Source: Jiangella endophytica
GTDB lineage: Bacteria > Actinomycetota > Actinomycetes > Jiangellales > Jiangellaceae
NCBI RefSeq assembly: GCF_003427025.1
Contig: NZ_QVAI01000005.1
Coordinates: forward strand, 372,001-436,000
Reading direction: 5' to 3'
Length of the DNA stretch: 64,000 nt
Below are positions 41,209 through 49,943 of this stretch, one piece after another. The notes under the pieces are model-generated. The model made no database searches, was not told where the DNA came from, and was given only the letters and a program-made list of their open reading frames with translations. How positions within the stretch are numbered: position 1 is the first letter of the stretch; the number at the start of each line of letters is the position of its first letter. The position numbers and the translations under genes are program-made.

Positions 41209-41561
41209 CTGTGGCTCCCTTGCTGGTTCCGCGGGTCAGCAGCCGTGGCGACGCCCGGCGCGGGCCCCGGCCACACCCGTGCCGGGAGCACCTCGCCCGC
41301 GTCGTGGCCGTATCGGCACCAGAACGGCACGCCATACGGCGTCCCGGCGAGTGAGGTGAGCGCCGTGCGCCTGCCGCCGCCTCCCACCCCGGAGGATGGG
41401 CGACCCGGATCCGTTCCCGTGGTGATCTTGGTGTGAGTGCGCAACTGCGGCGTGAATTGTCCGGTCGATGGCCCGACAACTCCAAGATCAACGCCGGGTG
41501 CGGCGGCGATCTCGTCGCCTCGGGCTGACACGTACCCACGGAAACGGCCGAAGAGCCTCAT
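41205..41561 (-). CDS. Unrecognised small protein coupled within the siderophore operon
   Basis: 118 residues. The ATG at 41561 overlaps the acetyltransferase stop (ATGA) and is preceded by a strong GGGAGGGAG site; the stop overlaps the hydroxylase start (ATGA). This coupling on both sides argues for real translation. The sequence, starting MRLFGRFRGYVSARGDEIAAA and containing TALTSLAGTPYGVPFWCRY, is basic, glycine- and proline-rich, with low predicted structure, and matches no family I know. Rhizobactin-type operons have no gene here. It may be an accessory protein or a degenerate gene kept for coupling. Confidence 0.6.
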   Translation of the reverse strand: MRLFGRFRGYVSARGDEIAAAPGVDLGVVGPSTGQFTPQLRTHTKITTGTDPGRPSSGVGGGGRRTALTSLAGTPYGVPFWCRYGHDAGEVLPARVWPGPAPGVATAADPRNQQGSHR

Positions 41562-42139
41562 GTGCTCCCTCCCGCCCCCGCGGCCACGGCCGCGCGGTCG
41601 CCCGGCCAGCGCGTGTCGAACGCAGCCCGCTCGCAGGCCAGCACCGCCGCCCGCTTCTCCGGCAGGTCGACCTCGCCCAGCGACGTCAGCCCGAGCCGGT
41701 CGCAGTAGGCCAGCATCCGCCCGTTGCGCACGTCCGGCTCGCAGACAGCGCGGCCGCCGCGGTTCAGCAGCCAGGCGAGCACGGCCCGGCCCATCAGCCG
41801 CGGCACCCCGGTGCCGAGCATCGACAGCGGCCCGACCAGCAGGTGGAAGCCCTGGTCGTCCGGACGCGCGGGGTAGTAGCCGGCCAGCGGGTCCTCGGGG
41901 ACGGCGTACGTCTCGACGTAGCCGAACGCGACGCCGTGCGCCGACACCAGCCACGGCCGCAGGTGCGTGAGCCCGGCCAGGTAGGCGCGGATCGCCGCCG
42001 GCGAGACGCCCAGCTGCCACCACGGCACGACGTGCGACCGGTTCATCCAGTCGTGCACCAGCTCGCCGTCCTCGTCCGGCCGGACCGGCGCGAACGTCAG
42101 CTCCACCGTGGCGTCCGGCAACGTGACGGACCAGGTCAT
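41558..42139 (-). CDS. rhbD: Siderophore acyltransferase (RhbD/AlcB-like GNAT)
   Basis: 193 residues, ATG 42139 overlapping the upstream synthetase stop. The AlcB/IucB pattern: LVHDWMNRSHVVPWWQLG (substrate contacts), GYVETYAVPEDPLAGYYPARPDDQGFHLLVG, and acetyl-CoA region LGTGVPRLMGRAVLAWLL, then CEPDVRNGRMLAYCDRLGLTSLGEVDLPEKRAAVL. It transfers an acyl group, acetyl or longer, to the N-hydroxyl-amine, making the hydroxamate. Operon partner of the hydroxylase. Confidence 0.9.
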   Translation of the reverse strand: MTWSVTLPDATVELTFAPVRPDEDGELVHDWMNRSHVVPWWQLGVSPAAIRAYLAGLTHLRPWLVSAHGVAFGYVETYAVPEDPLAGYYPARPDDQGFHLLVGPLSMLGTGVPRLMGRAVLAWLLNRGGRAVCEPDVRNGRMLAYCDRLGLTSLGEVDLPEKRAAVLACERAAFDTRWPGDRAAVAAGAGGST

Positions 42140-43914
42140 GCCCCCACCCCCAGCAGCGGATTCGGCAGCGTCACGTACACCGACTGGGTCGAGATGTCGC
42201 CGACCAGTTCGTCCATGTCGTGCGCCCGGGTCAGCAGGTTCGCCTTGCACGGCCAGCGCTCGTCGTCGAGCAGCCGGTCCAGCAGCGTGGCCGGGTACCG
42301 CCCGCCGCGCGACCGTTCCTCCGTCAGCACCCGGCGCAGGTCGCCCAGCAGCACGTTCTCGTCGACGCTCGGGCCGAGCGCGTTGATCACGCCGAGGGTG
42401 AGGTTGACGAACAGGTAGTAGACCAGCCGCTCGTCGGCCAGCTCCTCGGGGAAGATCGACTCGGTGACCTCGCCCAGCCCGGGCACGACGTCGACCAGGT
42501 CGCCGTGCGCGGCCGCGCGGTGGAAGTAGCCCTGGCTGTCGCGGTACACGCCGCGCACCGGCCAGCCGTCCTCCAGTTCGACCAGCGTGTTCTGCTGGTG
42601 CGCCTCGAAGCACAGCCCGACGTCGAGGTAGAGCCGGACCAGCGAGCGCACCACCACGTCGCAGAACCGGCCGAACCACTCGCGGGCGACGGCGTCCTCG
42701 GTGCGGTGGTCGCGGACGGCGATGTGCGCGACGATCGCGGCCAGCCGGCTGCTGCCGCCGTACGGGTGGTCCTGGCAGAGCGTGGTGAGCGCGCTGACGT
42801 CGCGCGGGCCGCTCGCCGTCCAGCGGTTGTCCCGCAGCAGGACGGAGAACCCGTCCAGCACCATGCCGTCGCGGGCCAGCGTCAGGTAGGCGGGGTCCTG
42901 GACGAGGACGAAGTGCGGCGCGGCCGCGCGGGTGCGGTCGCCGATGACGGTGCGGGCGAGCGCCGCCGACTCGACGGCGCGGTCCAGCTCCTTCGGCAGT
43001 GTCACCCGCATCGAGTTCGTCACGCGCACGTGCAGGCTGAACTTCAGCTGCCAGGGCGCGTCGGCGCGGTACACCGTCCGCACCGACGTCGTCGGCAGGA
43101 AGGGCGCGCCCCACGCGCCGAGGTCGACGACGGCGCCGGAGTCGAACAGGTCGGCCGTCAGCGGGTCGGCGGCCAGCCGGTCCGCCTCGTACGGGTGCGC
43201 GGGCAGCAGGATCCGGTCGCCGCCGACGGCATCGCGGGTGGCGGCCAGCGCCCCCTGGTCGACGGCGGGATCGTCGCGCAGCAGCGCCGCGGCCAGCTCG
43301 GGTGCCGGGACGTCCAGCGCGCTGCCGTGCCGCACCAGGTCGCGGTCGACGGCCAGCCAGCGCAGCGCGAACCGGCCGCCGGTCTCGGGGGAGAAGCGCT
43401 GCCGCTCGACGGCGCCCAGCTCGCCGCGGCTCTTCGGGGTCGGGTGGACCAGGTGGCCGAGCAGCAGCGCCTGCTCGGTCTCGGCGAACGGCAGCGGCTC
43501 GGCGGACCAGAGCCGGTCGATCTCCGGCGCTCGGCCGTCGAGGTAGCCGGCGACCGCGGCGGCGCTGTCCAGGACCCGGGCGAGCAGCGGTTCCGTGCGC
43601 AGCCCGGTGCCGGGCAGCGCGTCGGCGAGCAGGACGGCCAGGTGTGCGAGCCCGACCGGCCGTGGCTCGCCGCCGGCGATCTGGACGAGCGCGGGCAGCT
43701 CCAGCTGGTGCCGGTACGTGGCCGACACCCGGCGGACGCCGACGATCAGGCGGGCGTTCCACTGCGGCAGCGGGATGACGATGCGCGCCCCGCCGGCAGG
43801 CTCGAGCGTCCAGCCCGGCACCTCGCGCAGCCAGCACGACAGCAGGGCGTGCGCCGTCGCGTCGTCGGCGGCCTGGGTGGGCGTCGGGGCCGCGGTCTCG
43901 AGCAGGCCGGTCAT
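42136..43914 (-). CDS. rhbC: IucA/IucC-type siderophore synthetase (RhbC-like)
   Basis: 592 residues; ATG 43914 overlaps the decarboxylase stop. NIS synthetase marks: HLVHPTPKSRGELG near residue 150, ILLPAHPYEADRL in place of the more usual HPWQ, LKFSLHVRVTNSMRVTLPKEL, and LCFEAHQQNTLVELEDGWPV, then FhuF-like ending. It would carry out the first citrate-amine condensation. Together with the second synthetase gene it fits a citrate-dihydroxamate siderophore of the schizokinen/rhizobactin type. Confidence 0.9.
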   Translation of the reverse strand: MTGLLETAAPTPTQAADDATAHALLSCWLREVPGWTLEPAGGARIVIPLPQWNARLIVGVRRVSATYRHQLELPALVQIAGGEPRPVGLAHLAVLLADALPGTGLRTEPLLARVLDSAAAVAGYLDGRAPEIDRLWSAEPLPFAETEQALLLGHLVHPTPKSRGELGAVERQRFSPETGGRFALRWLAVDRDLVRHGSALDVPAPELAAALLRDDPAVDQGALAATRDAVGGDRILLPAHPYEADRLAADPLTADLFDSGAVVDLGAWGAPFLPTTSVRTVYRADAPWQLKFSLHVRVTNSMRVTLPKELDRAVESAALARTVIGDRTRAAAPHFVLVQDPAYLTLARDGMVLDGFSVLLRDNRWTASGPRDVSALTTLCQDHPYGGSSRLAAIVAHIAVRDHRTEDAVAREWFGRFCDVVVRSLVRLYLDVGLCFEAHQQNTLVELEDGWPVRGVYRDSQGYFHRAAAHGDLVDVVPGLGEVTESIFPEELADERLVYYLFVNLTLGVINALGPSVDENVLLGDLRRVLTEERSRGGRYPATLLDRLLDDERWPCKANLLTRAHDMDELVGDISTQSVYVTLPNPLLGVGA

Positions 43915-45374
43915 GCCGCCTCCTCGAGTCCGGCCGACGCCTCGGCCCCCACCGCGACGAGCAGCGCGGCGACATCGTCGTGGCTGGTCAGCGGGTTGGT
44001 GAAGGTGAGCTTCAGGGCGACCCGGCCGCGGTACCGGGTGCGCCCGACGACCGCCCGGCCGGAGGCCAGCAGCCGCCGCTGCACGTCGACGTTCAGCGCG
44101 TCCAGCCGGTCCGCGTCGACGCCGTCGGGGCGGCAGCGGAACAGCACGGTGACCGTCTGCGGTGGCGCCAGCAGCTCCAGGTCGGGGCGGCGGCGGACCG
44201 CCTCGCCGGCCTTCGCCGCGAGGTCGACCAGGTGCTCGACCAGGCCGGCCAGCCGGCGCCGGCCGGTCGCCCGCAGCGACACCAGGATCTTCAGCGCGTC
44301 GAACCGGCGCGACGTGTCCAGCGACCGGTCGACGAGGTTGAGCACGTCGTCGTCCTCGGTGCGGTTGAGGTAGTCGGCCGGCTCGCGGACGCTGCCCAGC
44401 GCGTCGGCGTCGCGGACCAGGAGGGCGCTCGCGCCGATCGGCTGCCACCAGAGCTTGTGCAGGTCGGCCGTGATCGAGTCGGCCCGCTCCAGCCCGGCCA
44501 CCAGCGGCCGCAACCGGTCGCTGAGCACCAGGGCCGACCCGACGGCGGCGTCGACGTGGAACCAGGCGCCGGCGGCGGCCGCGCGGTCGGCCAACGCCGT
44601 GAGCGGATCGATGGCGCCGGTGTCGGTGGTGCCGGCGGTCCCGACGACGGCGATCGGCACGCCGCCGGTCTGGGCGAGCTGGGCCAGCGTCCGGTCCAGG
44701 GCGGCGACGTCCATGCGGCCGTCGTCGTCGGTGGTGACGGCGACGACGGCGTCGCGGCCCAGCCCCAGCACCGCGGCGGCCTGCCGGACGCTGACGTGCG
44801 CCCCGGCCGACGCGAGAATGCGCCAGCGGGCGGCGCCGGGCGGGAGCCCGCTGAGGTTCGCCCCGCCGGCCGCGTGGTCCCGGGCGAGCAGCAGCCCCAG
44901 CAGGTTGGACGCCGTCCCGCCGGAGGTCAGCACACCGGATCCGCCCTCGGGCAGCCCGATCAGCGCGTTGAGCCGGCCGACCAGCCGGTCCTCGACGTAC
45001 GTCGCCATGGGCGCCTGGTCGTAGGAGTCCATCGACTGGTTCGTCGCGGCGATCGCCAGCTCGGTCGCGGCCGCCGTCAGCAGCGTCGGCGGGTGCAGGT
45101 GGGCGGCGCACCACGGATCGGTGACCCGCGCGCCGTGCGCCAGCACCGTCCGGCCGACGTCGGCGAGCACCTCGCCGAGCGGCTCCGCCTCGTCCGGCAG
45201 CGGCTCGATCGCGTCCGCGATCTCGCGAAGCCGCGCCGGGCCGGCGGACGGGAACGGGCGGTGCTCGCCGGGCGGGCCGTCGGCGGAGGCCAGGACGGTG
45301 AGCACCTCGGCGACGGCCGCCCGCAACGCGTCGTGCGCCGCCGGGCTGCCGTCGAGGAACAGCGGCCCGGTCAC
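43911..45374 (-). CDS. rhbB: L-2,4-diaminobutyrate decarboxylase (PLP-dependent, RhbB-like)
   Basis: 487 residues from a GTG overlapping the aminotransferase stop (GTGA). Group II decarboxylase marks: ATNQSMDSYDQAPMATYVE near the N-terminus, GVLTSGGTASNLLGLLLARD, WFHVDAAVGSALVLSD and the PLP lysine in ADLHKLWWQPIGAS. The C-terminal part ends RGRVALKLTFTNPLTSHDD. It converts 2,4-diaminobutyrate to 1,3-diaminopropane, the diamine arm of the siderophore. A shorter enzyme than the fused forms; the aminotransferase is a separate gene, as in rhizobia. Confidence 0.93.
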   Translation of the reverse strand: MTGPLFLDGSPAAHDALRAAVAEVLTVLASADGPPGEHRPFPSAGPARLREIADAIEPLPDEAEPLGEVLADVGRTVLAHGARVTDPWCAAHLHPPTLLTAAATELAIAATNQSMDSYDQAPMATYVEDRLVGRLNALIGLPEGGSGVLTSGGTASNLLGLLLARDHAAGGANLSGLPPGAARWRILASAGAHVSVRQAAAVLGLGRDAVVAVTTDDDGRMDVAALDRTLAQLAQTGGVPIAVVGTAGTTDTGAIDPLTALADRAAAAGAWFHVDAAVGSALVLSDRLRPLVAGLERADSITADLHKLWWQPIGASALLVRDADALGSVREPADYLNRTEDDDVLNLVDRSLDTSRRFDALKILVSLRATGRRRLAGLVEHLVDLAAKAGEAVRRRPDLELLAPPQTVTVLFRCRPDGVDADRLDALNVDVQRRLLASGRAVVGRTRYRGRVALKLTFTNPLTSHDDVAALLVAVGAEASAGLEEAA

Positions 45375-46759
45375 CGCCCCGCCTCCTCGTCCGCGCGGAC
45401 GGCCCGCAGCGCTGCGCCGAACGCCTCGACCACCCGGTCCAGCTCCTCGTCGGTGACGACCAGCGGCGGCAGGAACCGGACGACGGCGTCGTGGCTGCCC
45501 CCGACCTCGACGATGACGCCGCGGCGCAGCATCTCGCTCTGCACCTTGCCGGCCAGCCAACCGTCCGGCACCGGGACCCCGTCGGCGTCGGCCACGCCCG
45601 GGTCGACCAGCTCGGCGCCGACCATCAGGCCGCGGCCGCGGACGTGCCCGACCCGCGGATCGTCGGCCGCCACCGCGAGCAGTCCCTCCGTCAGCCGGCG
45701 GCCGGCCTCGCGGGCCCGCTGCGCCAGTCCGGCGCGGACCACCTCGCGGATCGTCGCCGCGCCCGCCGCCAGCGCGAGCGTCTGCCCGCGGAACGTGCCC
45801 GCGTGCGCGCCCGGCTGCCAGCCGTCCAGCTCGCCGCGGTGGATGATCACCGCCAGCGGCAGCCCGCCGCCGATCGCCTTCGACAGCACCAGCACGTCGG
45901 GGTCCAGCCCGATCGCGTCGCTCGCCCACAGGTCGCCGGTGCGGCCGAGGCCGGTCTGCACCTCGTCGGCGATGAGGACGGTGCCCGTCGTGCGCGTGGC
46001 CTGGCGGAGCGTGCCCGCGAACGCGGCCGGCATCGGCTGCACGCCGCCCTCGCCCTGCACCGGCTCGGCGATGACGGCGGCCGGCGTCGCGATGCCGCTG
46101 AGGTCGTCCGTCAGCGCCCACTCGACCAGGCGGCCGGCCATCGCGGCGCCGTCGTCCAAGCCGAACGGCGACCGGAACGCCGTCGGGAACGGCAGGTGGT
46201 GGACGTCGGGGAGGAGCGTGCCCAGCGGCTCCTTGACCGCCTTGCGGCCGGTGAGCGCGAGCGTGCCCTGCGTCATGCCGTGGTAGGCGCCGCCGAACGC
46301 GATCAGCCCGGACCGGCCGGTGGCGGTGCGGGCCAGCTTGACCGCGGCCTCGACCGCGTCGGCGCCGGTCGGCCCGCAGAACAGGATGCGGCCGTCGCGC
46401 AGCGGCTCCGGCAGCACGGCGAACAGCTGCTCGACGAACCGGTCGCGGACCGGTGTCGGCAGGTCCAGCGTCGACAGCGGCGTGCCCTCGTCGAGTACCT
46501 CGCGCAACGCCTGGTCGACGACCGGGTGGTGGTGGCCGAGCGCCAGAGCGCCGGCACCGGCGAGGCAGTCGAGGTACTCGCGGCCCTGGCGGTCGCGGAC
46601 GGTGCTCGCCTGCCCGGCGACCAGGGCGATCGGGAGGCGGCGCGGATAGGAGCGCGCCGAGGATTCTCGGAGGCGCTGGCGTTCGAGCAGGTCGTCGGCG
46701 GTTTCGGCGGTTCCGGTTGCCGGCGGTTCGGCGAGCCTGACACCCTCGTGGTACGCCAC
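45371..46759 (-). CDS. rhbA: Diaminobutyrate-2-oxoglutarate aminotransferase (RhbA-like)
   Basis: 462 residues from GTG 46759 with AAAGGA upstream. Class III aminotransferase marks: DCLAGAGALALGHHHPVV, FCGPTGADAVEAAVKLAR, FGGAYHGMTQGTLALTG, LIADEVQTGLGRTG and the PLP lysine in VLVLSKAIGGGLPLAVI. It makes L-2,4-diaminobutyrate from aspartate semialdehyde and glutamate. First gene of the operon, located 38 bp downstream of an iron box. Confidence 0.93.
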   Translation of the reverse strand: MAYHEGVRLAEPPATGTAETADDLLERQRLRESSARSYPRRLPIALVAGQASTVRDRQGREYLDCLAGAGALALGHHHPVVDQALREVLDEGTPLSTLDLPTPVRDRFVEQLFAVLPEPLRDGRILFCGPTGADAVEAAVKLARTATGRSGLIAFGGAYHGMTQGTLALTGRKAVKEPLGTLLPDVHHLPFPTAFRSPFGLDDGAAMAGRLVEWALTDDLSGIATPAAVIAEPVQGEGGVQPMPAAFAGTLRQATRTTGTVLIADEVQTGLGRTGDLWASDAIGLDPDVLVLSKAIGGGLPLAVIIHRGELDGWQPGAHAGTFRGQTLALAAGAATIREVVRAGLAQRAREAGRRLTEGLLAVAADDPRVGHVRGRGLMVGAELVDPGVADADGVPVPDGWLAGKVQSEMLRRGVIVEVGGSHDAVVRFLPPLVVTDEELDRVVEAFGAALRAVRADEEAGR

Positions 46760-46796
46760 GGGCGCGGTCCTTTCACGGAGAATGATCTGCAGTCAA

Positions 46797-46815
46797 CTAG
46801 GTTTGCCTAACCTAA
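46797..46815 (-). promoter_or_regulatory. Iron box (IdeR/DmdR operator) of the siderophore operon
   Basis: CTAGGTTTGCCTAACCTAA on the plus strand; read on the operon strand it is TTAGGTTAGGCAAACCTAG, matching the 19-bp IdeR/DmdR1 consensus at 17 positions. Fe2+-loaded repressor bound here would block transcription when iron is sufficient. Confidence 0.85.
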
Positions 46816-46836
46816 CTCAGACCGCAAGTAGCTCCG

Positions 46837-47655
46837 TCAGACCCCCGGCTGGTTCGCGAGACTCCCGGTGAGCGTGCCCTCGACGGCGACGGCGATGCAC
46901 ACCACTTCGCGGTCGCGGGGCCAGCTCGGTTGCTGCGGGTACAGGTAGGACAGGCCGATTTCGGGGTTCTCGTACGCTCTCGGCGAGTAGGTCAGCAGTG
47001 CCGCGGCGCACCGCGCGTCGGCCTGCGCGGTGATGCCGTCGAGTCCGGGGTAGTCGCCCGCAGCGAGCTCGAACGACGCGAACACCTCGCCCTCGTGCGC
47101 CTCGGTGCACGGGACGGCGGGCAGCGAGGTGACGCTGGAGGCGTCCTCGACGTCGCGCAGGCCGTTCAGGCAGTCGCCGATCTCGACGTCGTAGGTCGAC
47201 AACGAGCCCTCGTCGGTGATCTGGCCGGTGTCGTCGCGCTCCGGCTCGGTGACCATGGCGTGGACGCCCGCCCCCACGAGGACCAGCAGCCAGAGGCCGG
47301 CGCCGATCAGCCCGGCGACGGCCAGCCCGCGGCCCTGCTGCCGGTCGTTGGACGTCTGGCCGAGCGCGATGACGCCGAAGACGATGGCCAGTGGGATGCC
47401 GCCGATGAGTCCGAAGATCAGCGCCGCGATGGCCATGCCGTTCGTGCCCGGCCTGCGTTCCGGTTGCGGCTGGACCGGCCAGGGGCTCGGCGGTCCGTAC
47501 GGCCGGCCGCCGTAGGTGCCGTACTGCGGGGGCGGCTGCTGCGCGATCGTGGCACGGTGCTCGGCGTACGAGGGTGGCGTCGCGGCCGGTGTCGCGTACG
47601 GCGTCGCGTACGGGTCGCGCGCGGCCGGCGGGGTCGGCGCCTCGGGCTCGGACAT
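46837..47655 (-). CDS. DUF4190 / septum-formation-domain membrane protein
   Basis: 272 residues from ATG 47655. There is a proline/tyrosine-rich cytoplasmic N-terminus (YATPYATPAATPPSYAEH), then the DUF4190 two-helix unit GMAIAALIFGLIGGIPLAIVFGVIALGQTSN and AVAGLIGAGLWLLVLVGAGV. An external domain follows with IGDCLNGLRDVEDASSV, LPAVPCTEAHEGEVFASF and a Cys-containing C-terminus, matching the Septum_form-type domain. The function is unknown. It is probably not part of the siderophore operon, since the iron box lies between them. Confidence 0.82.
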   Translation of the reverse strand: MSEPEAPTPPAARDPYATPYATPAATPPSYAEHRATIAQQPPPQYGTYGGRPYGPPSPWPVQPQPERRPGTNGMAIAALIFGLIGGIPLAIVFGVIALGQTSNDRQQGRGLAVAGLIGAGLWLLVLVGAGVHAMVTEPERDDTGQITDEGSLSTYDVEIGDCLNGLRDVEDASSVTSLPAVPCTEAHEGEVFASFELAAGDYPGLDGITAQADARCAAALLTYSPRAYENPEIGLSYLYPQQPSWPRDREVVCIAVAVEGTLTGSLANQPGV

Positions 47656-47807
47656 GGCGCGACGGTAGTGCTGGGTCCGGACTCTACCGCCGCAACGTGA
47701 CATGCCACATCTCTCGTATCAAACGTAACCAAGCGATAACCTCGGCGCGGATCGGCCGATCTTGACTGGTCCTGCCCCCACTGCCGGTTCTGCGGAGGAA
47801 TGCGTTC

Positions 47808-49178
47808 ATGAGACGTACTGATCACTCCCGTTCGAGTCGCCGCACCGTCCTGCTGGCCGCGGCCGCCGTCCTGGCGGTTCCCGCGGTCGCCGTCCCGGCC
47901 GCCGTGGGCGCGGCGTCGCCGTCGGCCCCGTCTGTCGCGGCCGACGCCGAGTTGCCCAGCGGCAACACCGCCTACCGGACGCTGGCCGACTACGAGGCCG
48001 ACATGGCGGAACTGGTCGCCGACCACCCCGACCTGGTCAAGCCGATCACGCTGCCCTACCCGACGACGTCCGGGCGCACCGTCCGCGGCGTCGAGATCAG
48101 TACCGACGTCAACGCCGACGACGGCAAGCCGGTCTTCGTCGACGTCGGCATGCACCACGGCAACGAGTTCCCGAGCGGCGAGCTGACCATGGAGTTCGCC
48201 ATCGACCTCGTCCAGCGGGCCGCCGCCGGCGACCGTCACGTCACGCGACTGCTCGACAACGCCCGCGTCGTCGTCGTGCCCATCGTCAACGTCGACGGGT
48301 TCGTGCGCGGCCGGCGGCAGACCGACACCAACACCGACATGAACCGCAACTACGGCATGGGCTGGTTGCCGATCTCCACCGGTGGCGCCGCCGCGTGGTC
48401 GGAGCCGGAGACCCGCAACATCGAGTGGCTGCTGTCGACCCGGCAGGCGGTCGTCTTCAACACCCAGCACACGTGCATCCAGGTCGTGTTGTACCCGCCG
48501 TTGCAGCTGGCCGCCGGCCCCGCTCAGGATGTCGACCGGCTGCACTCCCTCGCCTCCGAGGTGGCGTCGATCTATGGCCCCGGCTACGACGCGCTGCCGT
48601 CGGCCGAGGACTACGAGACCACCGGCGAGGCGATCGACTGGGCCTACTACGCCACCCGCGGCCTCGCCCTCACGACCGAGACCTGCCCCGACGCCGGTGT
48701 GGCGCGCACGTACGAGACCCAGGTCCTCGACGTGTACGACGAGCACCGCGAGGCCATGCTGACCATGCTCGAGACGGCCGCCGACCCCGCCCAGTACGCC
48801 GTCATCGAGGGCAAGGGCCCGAAGGGTGCCGTGCTGCGCATCACCAAGGCGTTCGACATGTACACCAGCCCCTACCTCCAGTCCGACGGCGCCACCCGCC
48901 CGTCGTCGTTCACCACCACGCTGACGTCGGATCTCACGCTCGGCCGCAACGGCAAGTTCGAATGGGCCGTGAACCCGTCGTACCGGCCGATCCCGGCCTA
49001 CCAGGAGGACGGGGTGCACGGGTTCCAGACCGGGTTCTACGAGGAGCCGTGGATCCTCACCTGCGAACGCCCCGACGGCACCGTTCTCGAAACCGTGCCG
49101 GTCAACGTCGACCTCGGCGAGAGCATCACCGTCGATCTCAAGGAGTGCCGCCGCGAGTTCCACAAGTCGCGGCCGTGA
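47808..49178 (+). CDS. Secreted M14 zinc carboxypeptidase
   Basis: 456 residues. The N-terminal SSRRTVLLAAAAVLAVPAVAVPAAVGAAS is a Tat-like signal peptide. The M14 fold: VDVGMHHGNEFPSGE with HxxE zinc ligands, VVVPIVNVDGFVRGRR, DMNRNYGMGW, a later His in FNTQHTCIQ, and a Glu in ALTTETCPDAG as the catalytic residue. The C-terminal 110 residues form a beta-rich extra domain. It removes C-terminal residues from extracellular peptides. The gene appears monocistronic with a strong terminator behind it. Confidence 0.9.
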   Translation: MRRTDHSRSSRRTVLLAAAAVLAVPAVAVPAAVGAASPSAPSVAADAELPSGNTAYRTLADYEADMAELVADHPDLVKPITLPYPTTSGRTVRGVEISTDVNADDGKPVFVDVGMHHGNEFPSGELTMEFAIDLVQRAAAGDRHVTRLLDNARVVVVPIVNVDGFVRGRRQTDTNTDMNRNYGMGWLPISTGGAAAWSEPETRNIEWLLSTRQAVVFNTQHTCIQVVLYPPLQLAAGPAQDVDRLHSLASEVASIYGPGYDALPSAEDYETTGEAIDWAYYATRGLALTTETCPDAGVARTYETQVLDVYDEHREAMLTMLETAADPAQYAVIEGKGPKGAVLRITKAFDMYTSPYLQSDGATRPSSFTTTLTSDLTLGRNGKFEWAVNPSYRPIPAYQEDGVHGFQTGFYEEPWILTCERPDGTVLETVPVNVDLGESITVDLKECRREFHKSRP

Positions 49179-49203
49179 TTCGGTAACAGCGGGTTCCGAC
49201 CCC

Positions 49204-49245
49204 CGTGGTCATGGGCCGGCATGCGACCGCCGGCCCATGACCACG
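49204..49245. terminator. Bidirectional terminator, 17-bp perfect stem
   Basis: CGTGGTCATGGGCCGGC (49204-49220) and GCCGGCCCATGACCACG (49229-49245) pair exactly around an eight-base loop. It is placed between the convergent carboxypeptidase and CGNR genes. Confidence 0.85.
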
Positions 49246-49278
49246 TCTCCTGTCCTGCTCGAAAACGCGCCCTCGCCG

Positions 49279-49845
49279 TCACTCGGTCTCGGCGCGATCG
49301 CCGTGAGCCGCGTAGTAGCGGCGGGACTTGTCGCGGCTGCCGCACGTGATCATGCTGCACCACCGGCGCCGGCCGTTCTTGCTGGTGTCGAGGAACAGCC
49401 AGTGGCACGAAGGGCAGTCGCCGAGGCGGTGCAGCGGTCCCCGGGTGAGCAGCCCAGCGGCCGAGGTGGCGACCTCCCAGAGCAGCACCCGCAGGCTCTC
49501 TGGCTCCGCCCAGGAGAGCCGGAACGTCGCGCCGTCCTCCACGAACCGGGCCTGCGCGATCCCTTCCGCGTGCACCGTATGGATGAGTTCGAGGTCGTCG
49601 GGCGAGGGGGCGTCGCCGTGCGCCAGCGGCTGGAACACGCGGAACACGGTCTCGCGCAGGTCACGGGCCACGGGGAGGGTGAACCGCAGGCTCGGATCGT
49701 CGTCGACGGGGTGTCCGACGGCGCGCGCCCAGGTCACGACCTCCGCGGGCGACGCCAACCAGTCGCGACGGGCGACCGGCCGCGCGTTGACGGTATTGGC
49801 GAAGTCGAGGCAGAGCGCGTTGCCGACCAGTTCGACGTCGGTCAT
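49279..49845 (-). CDS. CGNR zinc-finger (ABATE-type) regulator
   Basis: 188 residues. The N-terminal ABATE domain starts ELVGNALCLDFANTVNARP and is predicted to bind a small ligand. The C-terminal CGNR zinc finger is DCPSCHWLFLDTSKNGRRRWCSMITCGSRDKSRRYYA with Cys-x2-Cys and Cys-x4-Cys; the CGNR tetrad reads CGSR. These proteins act as transcription regulators in actinobacteria and are often divergent from a transporter, as with the MFS gene here. Confidence 0.9.
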   Translation of the reverse strand: MTDVELVGNALCLDFANTVNARPVARRDWLASPAEVVTWARAVGHPVDDDPSLRFTLPVARDLRETVFRVFQPLAHGDAPSPDDLELIHTVHAEGIAQARFVEDGATFRLSWAEPESLRVLLWEVATSAAGLLTRGPLHRLGDCPSCHWLFLDTSKNGRRRWCSMITCGSRDKSRRYYAAHGDRAETE

Positions 49846-49943
49846 GTGGCCCAGGCTATCTCACCGTTCATCAGGCGTTGACAGGTAAGACGCTCGGCGT
49901 CGAGACTGCAACCAGTGAAACGCCGATGAAGGGTGAGAATCCG

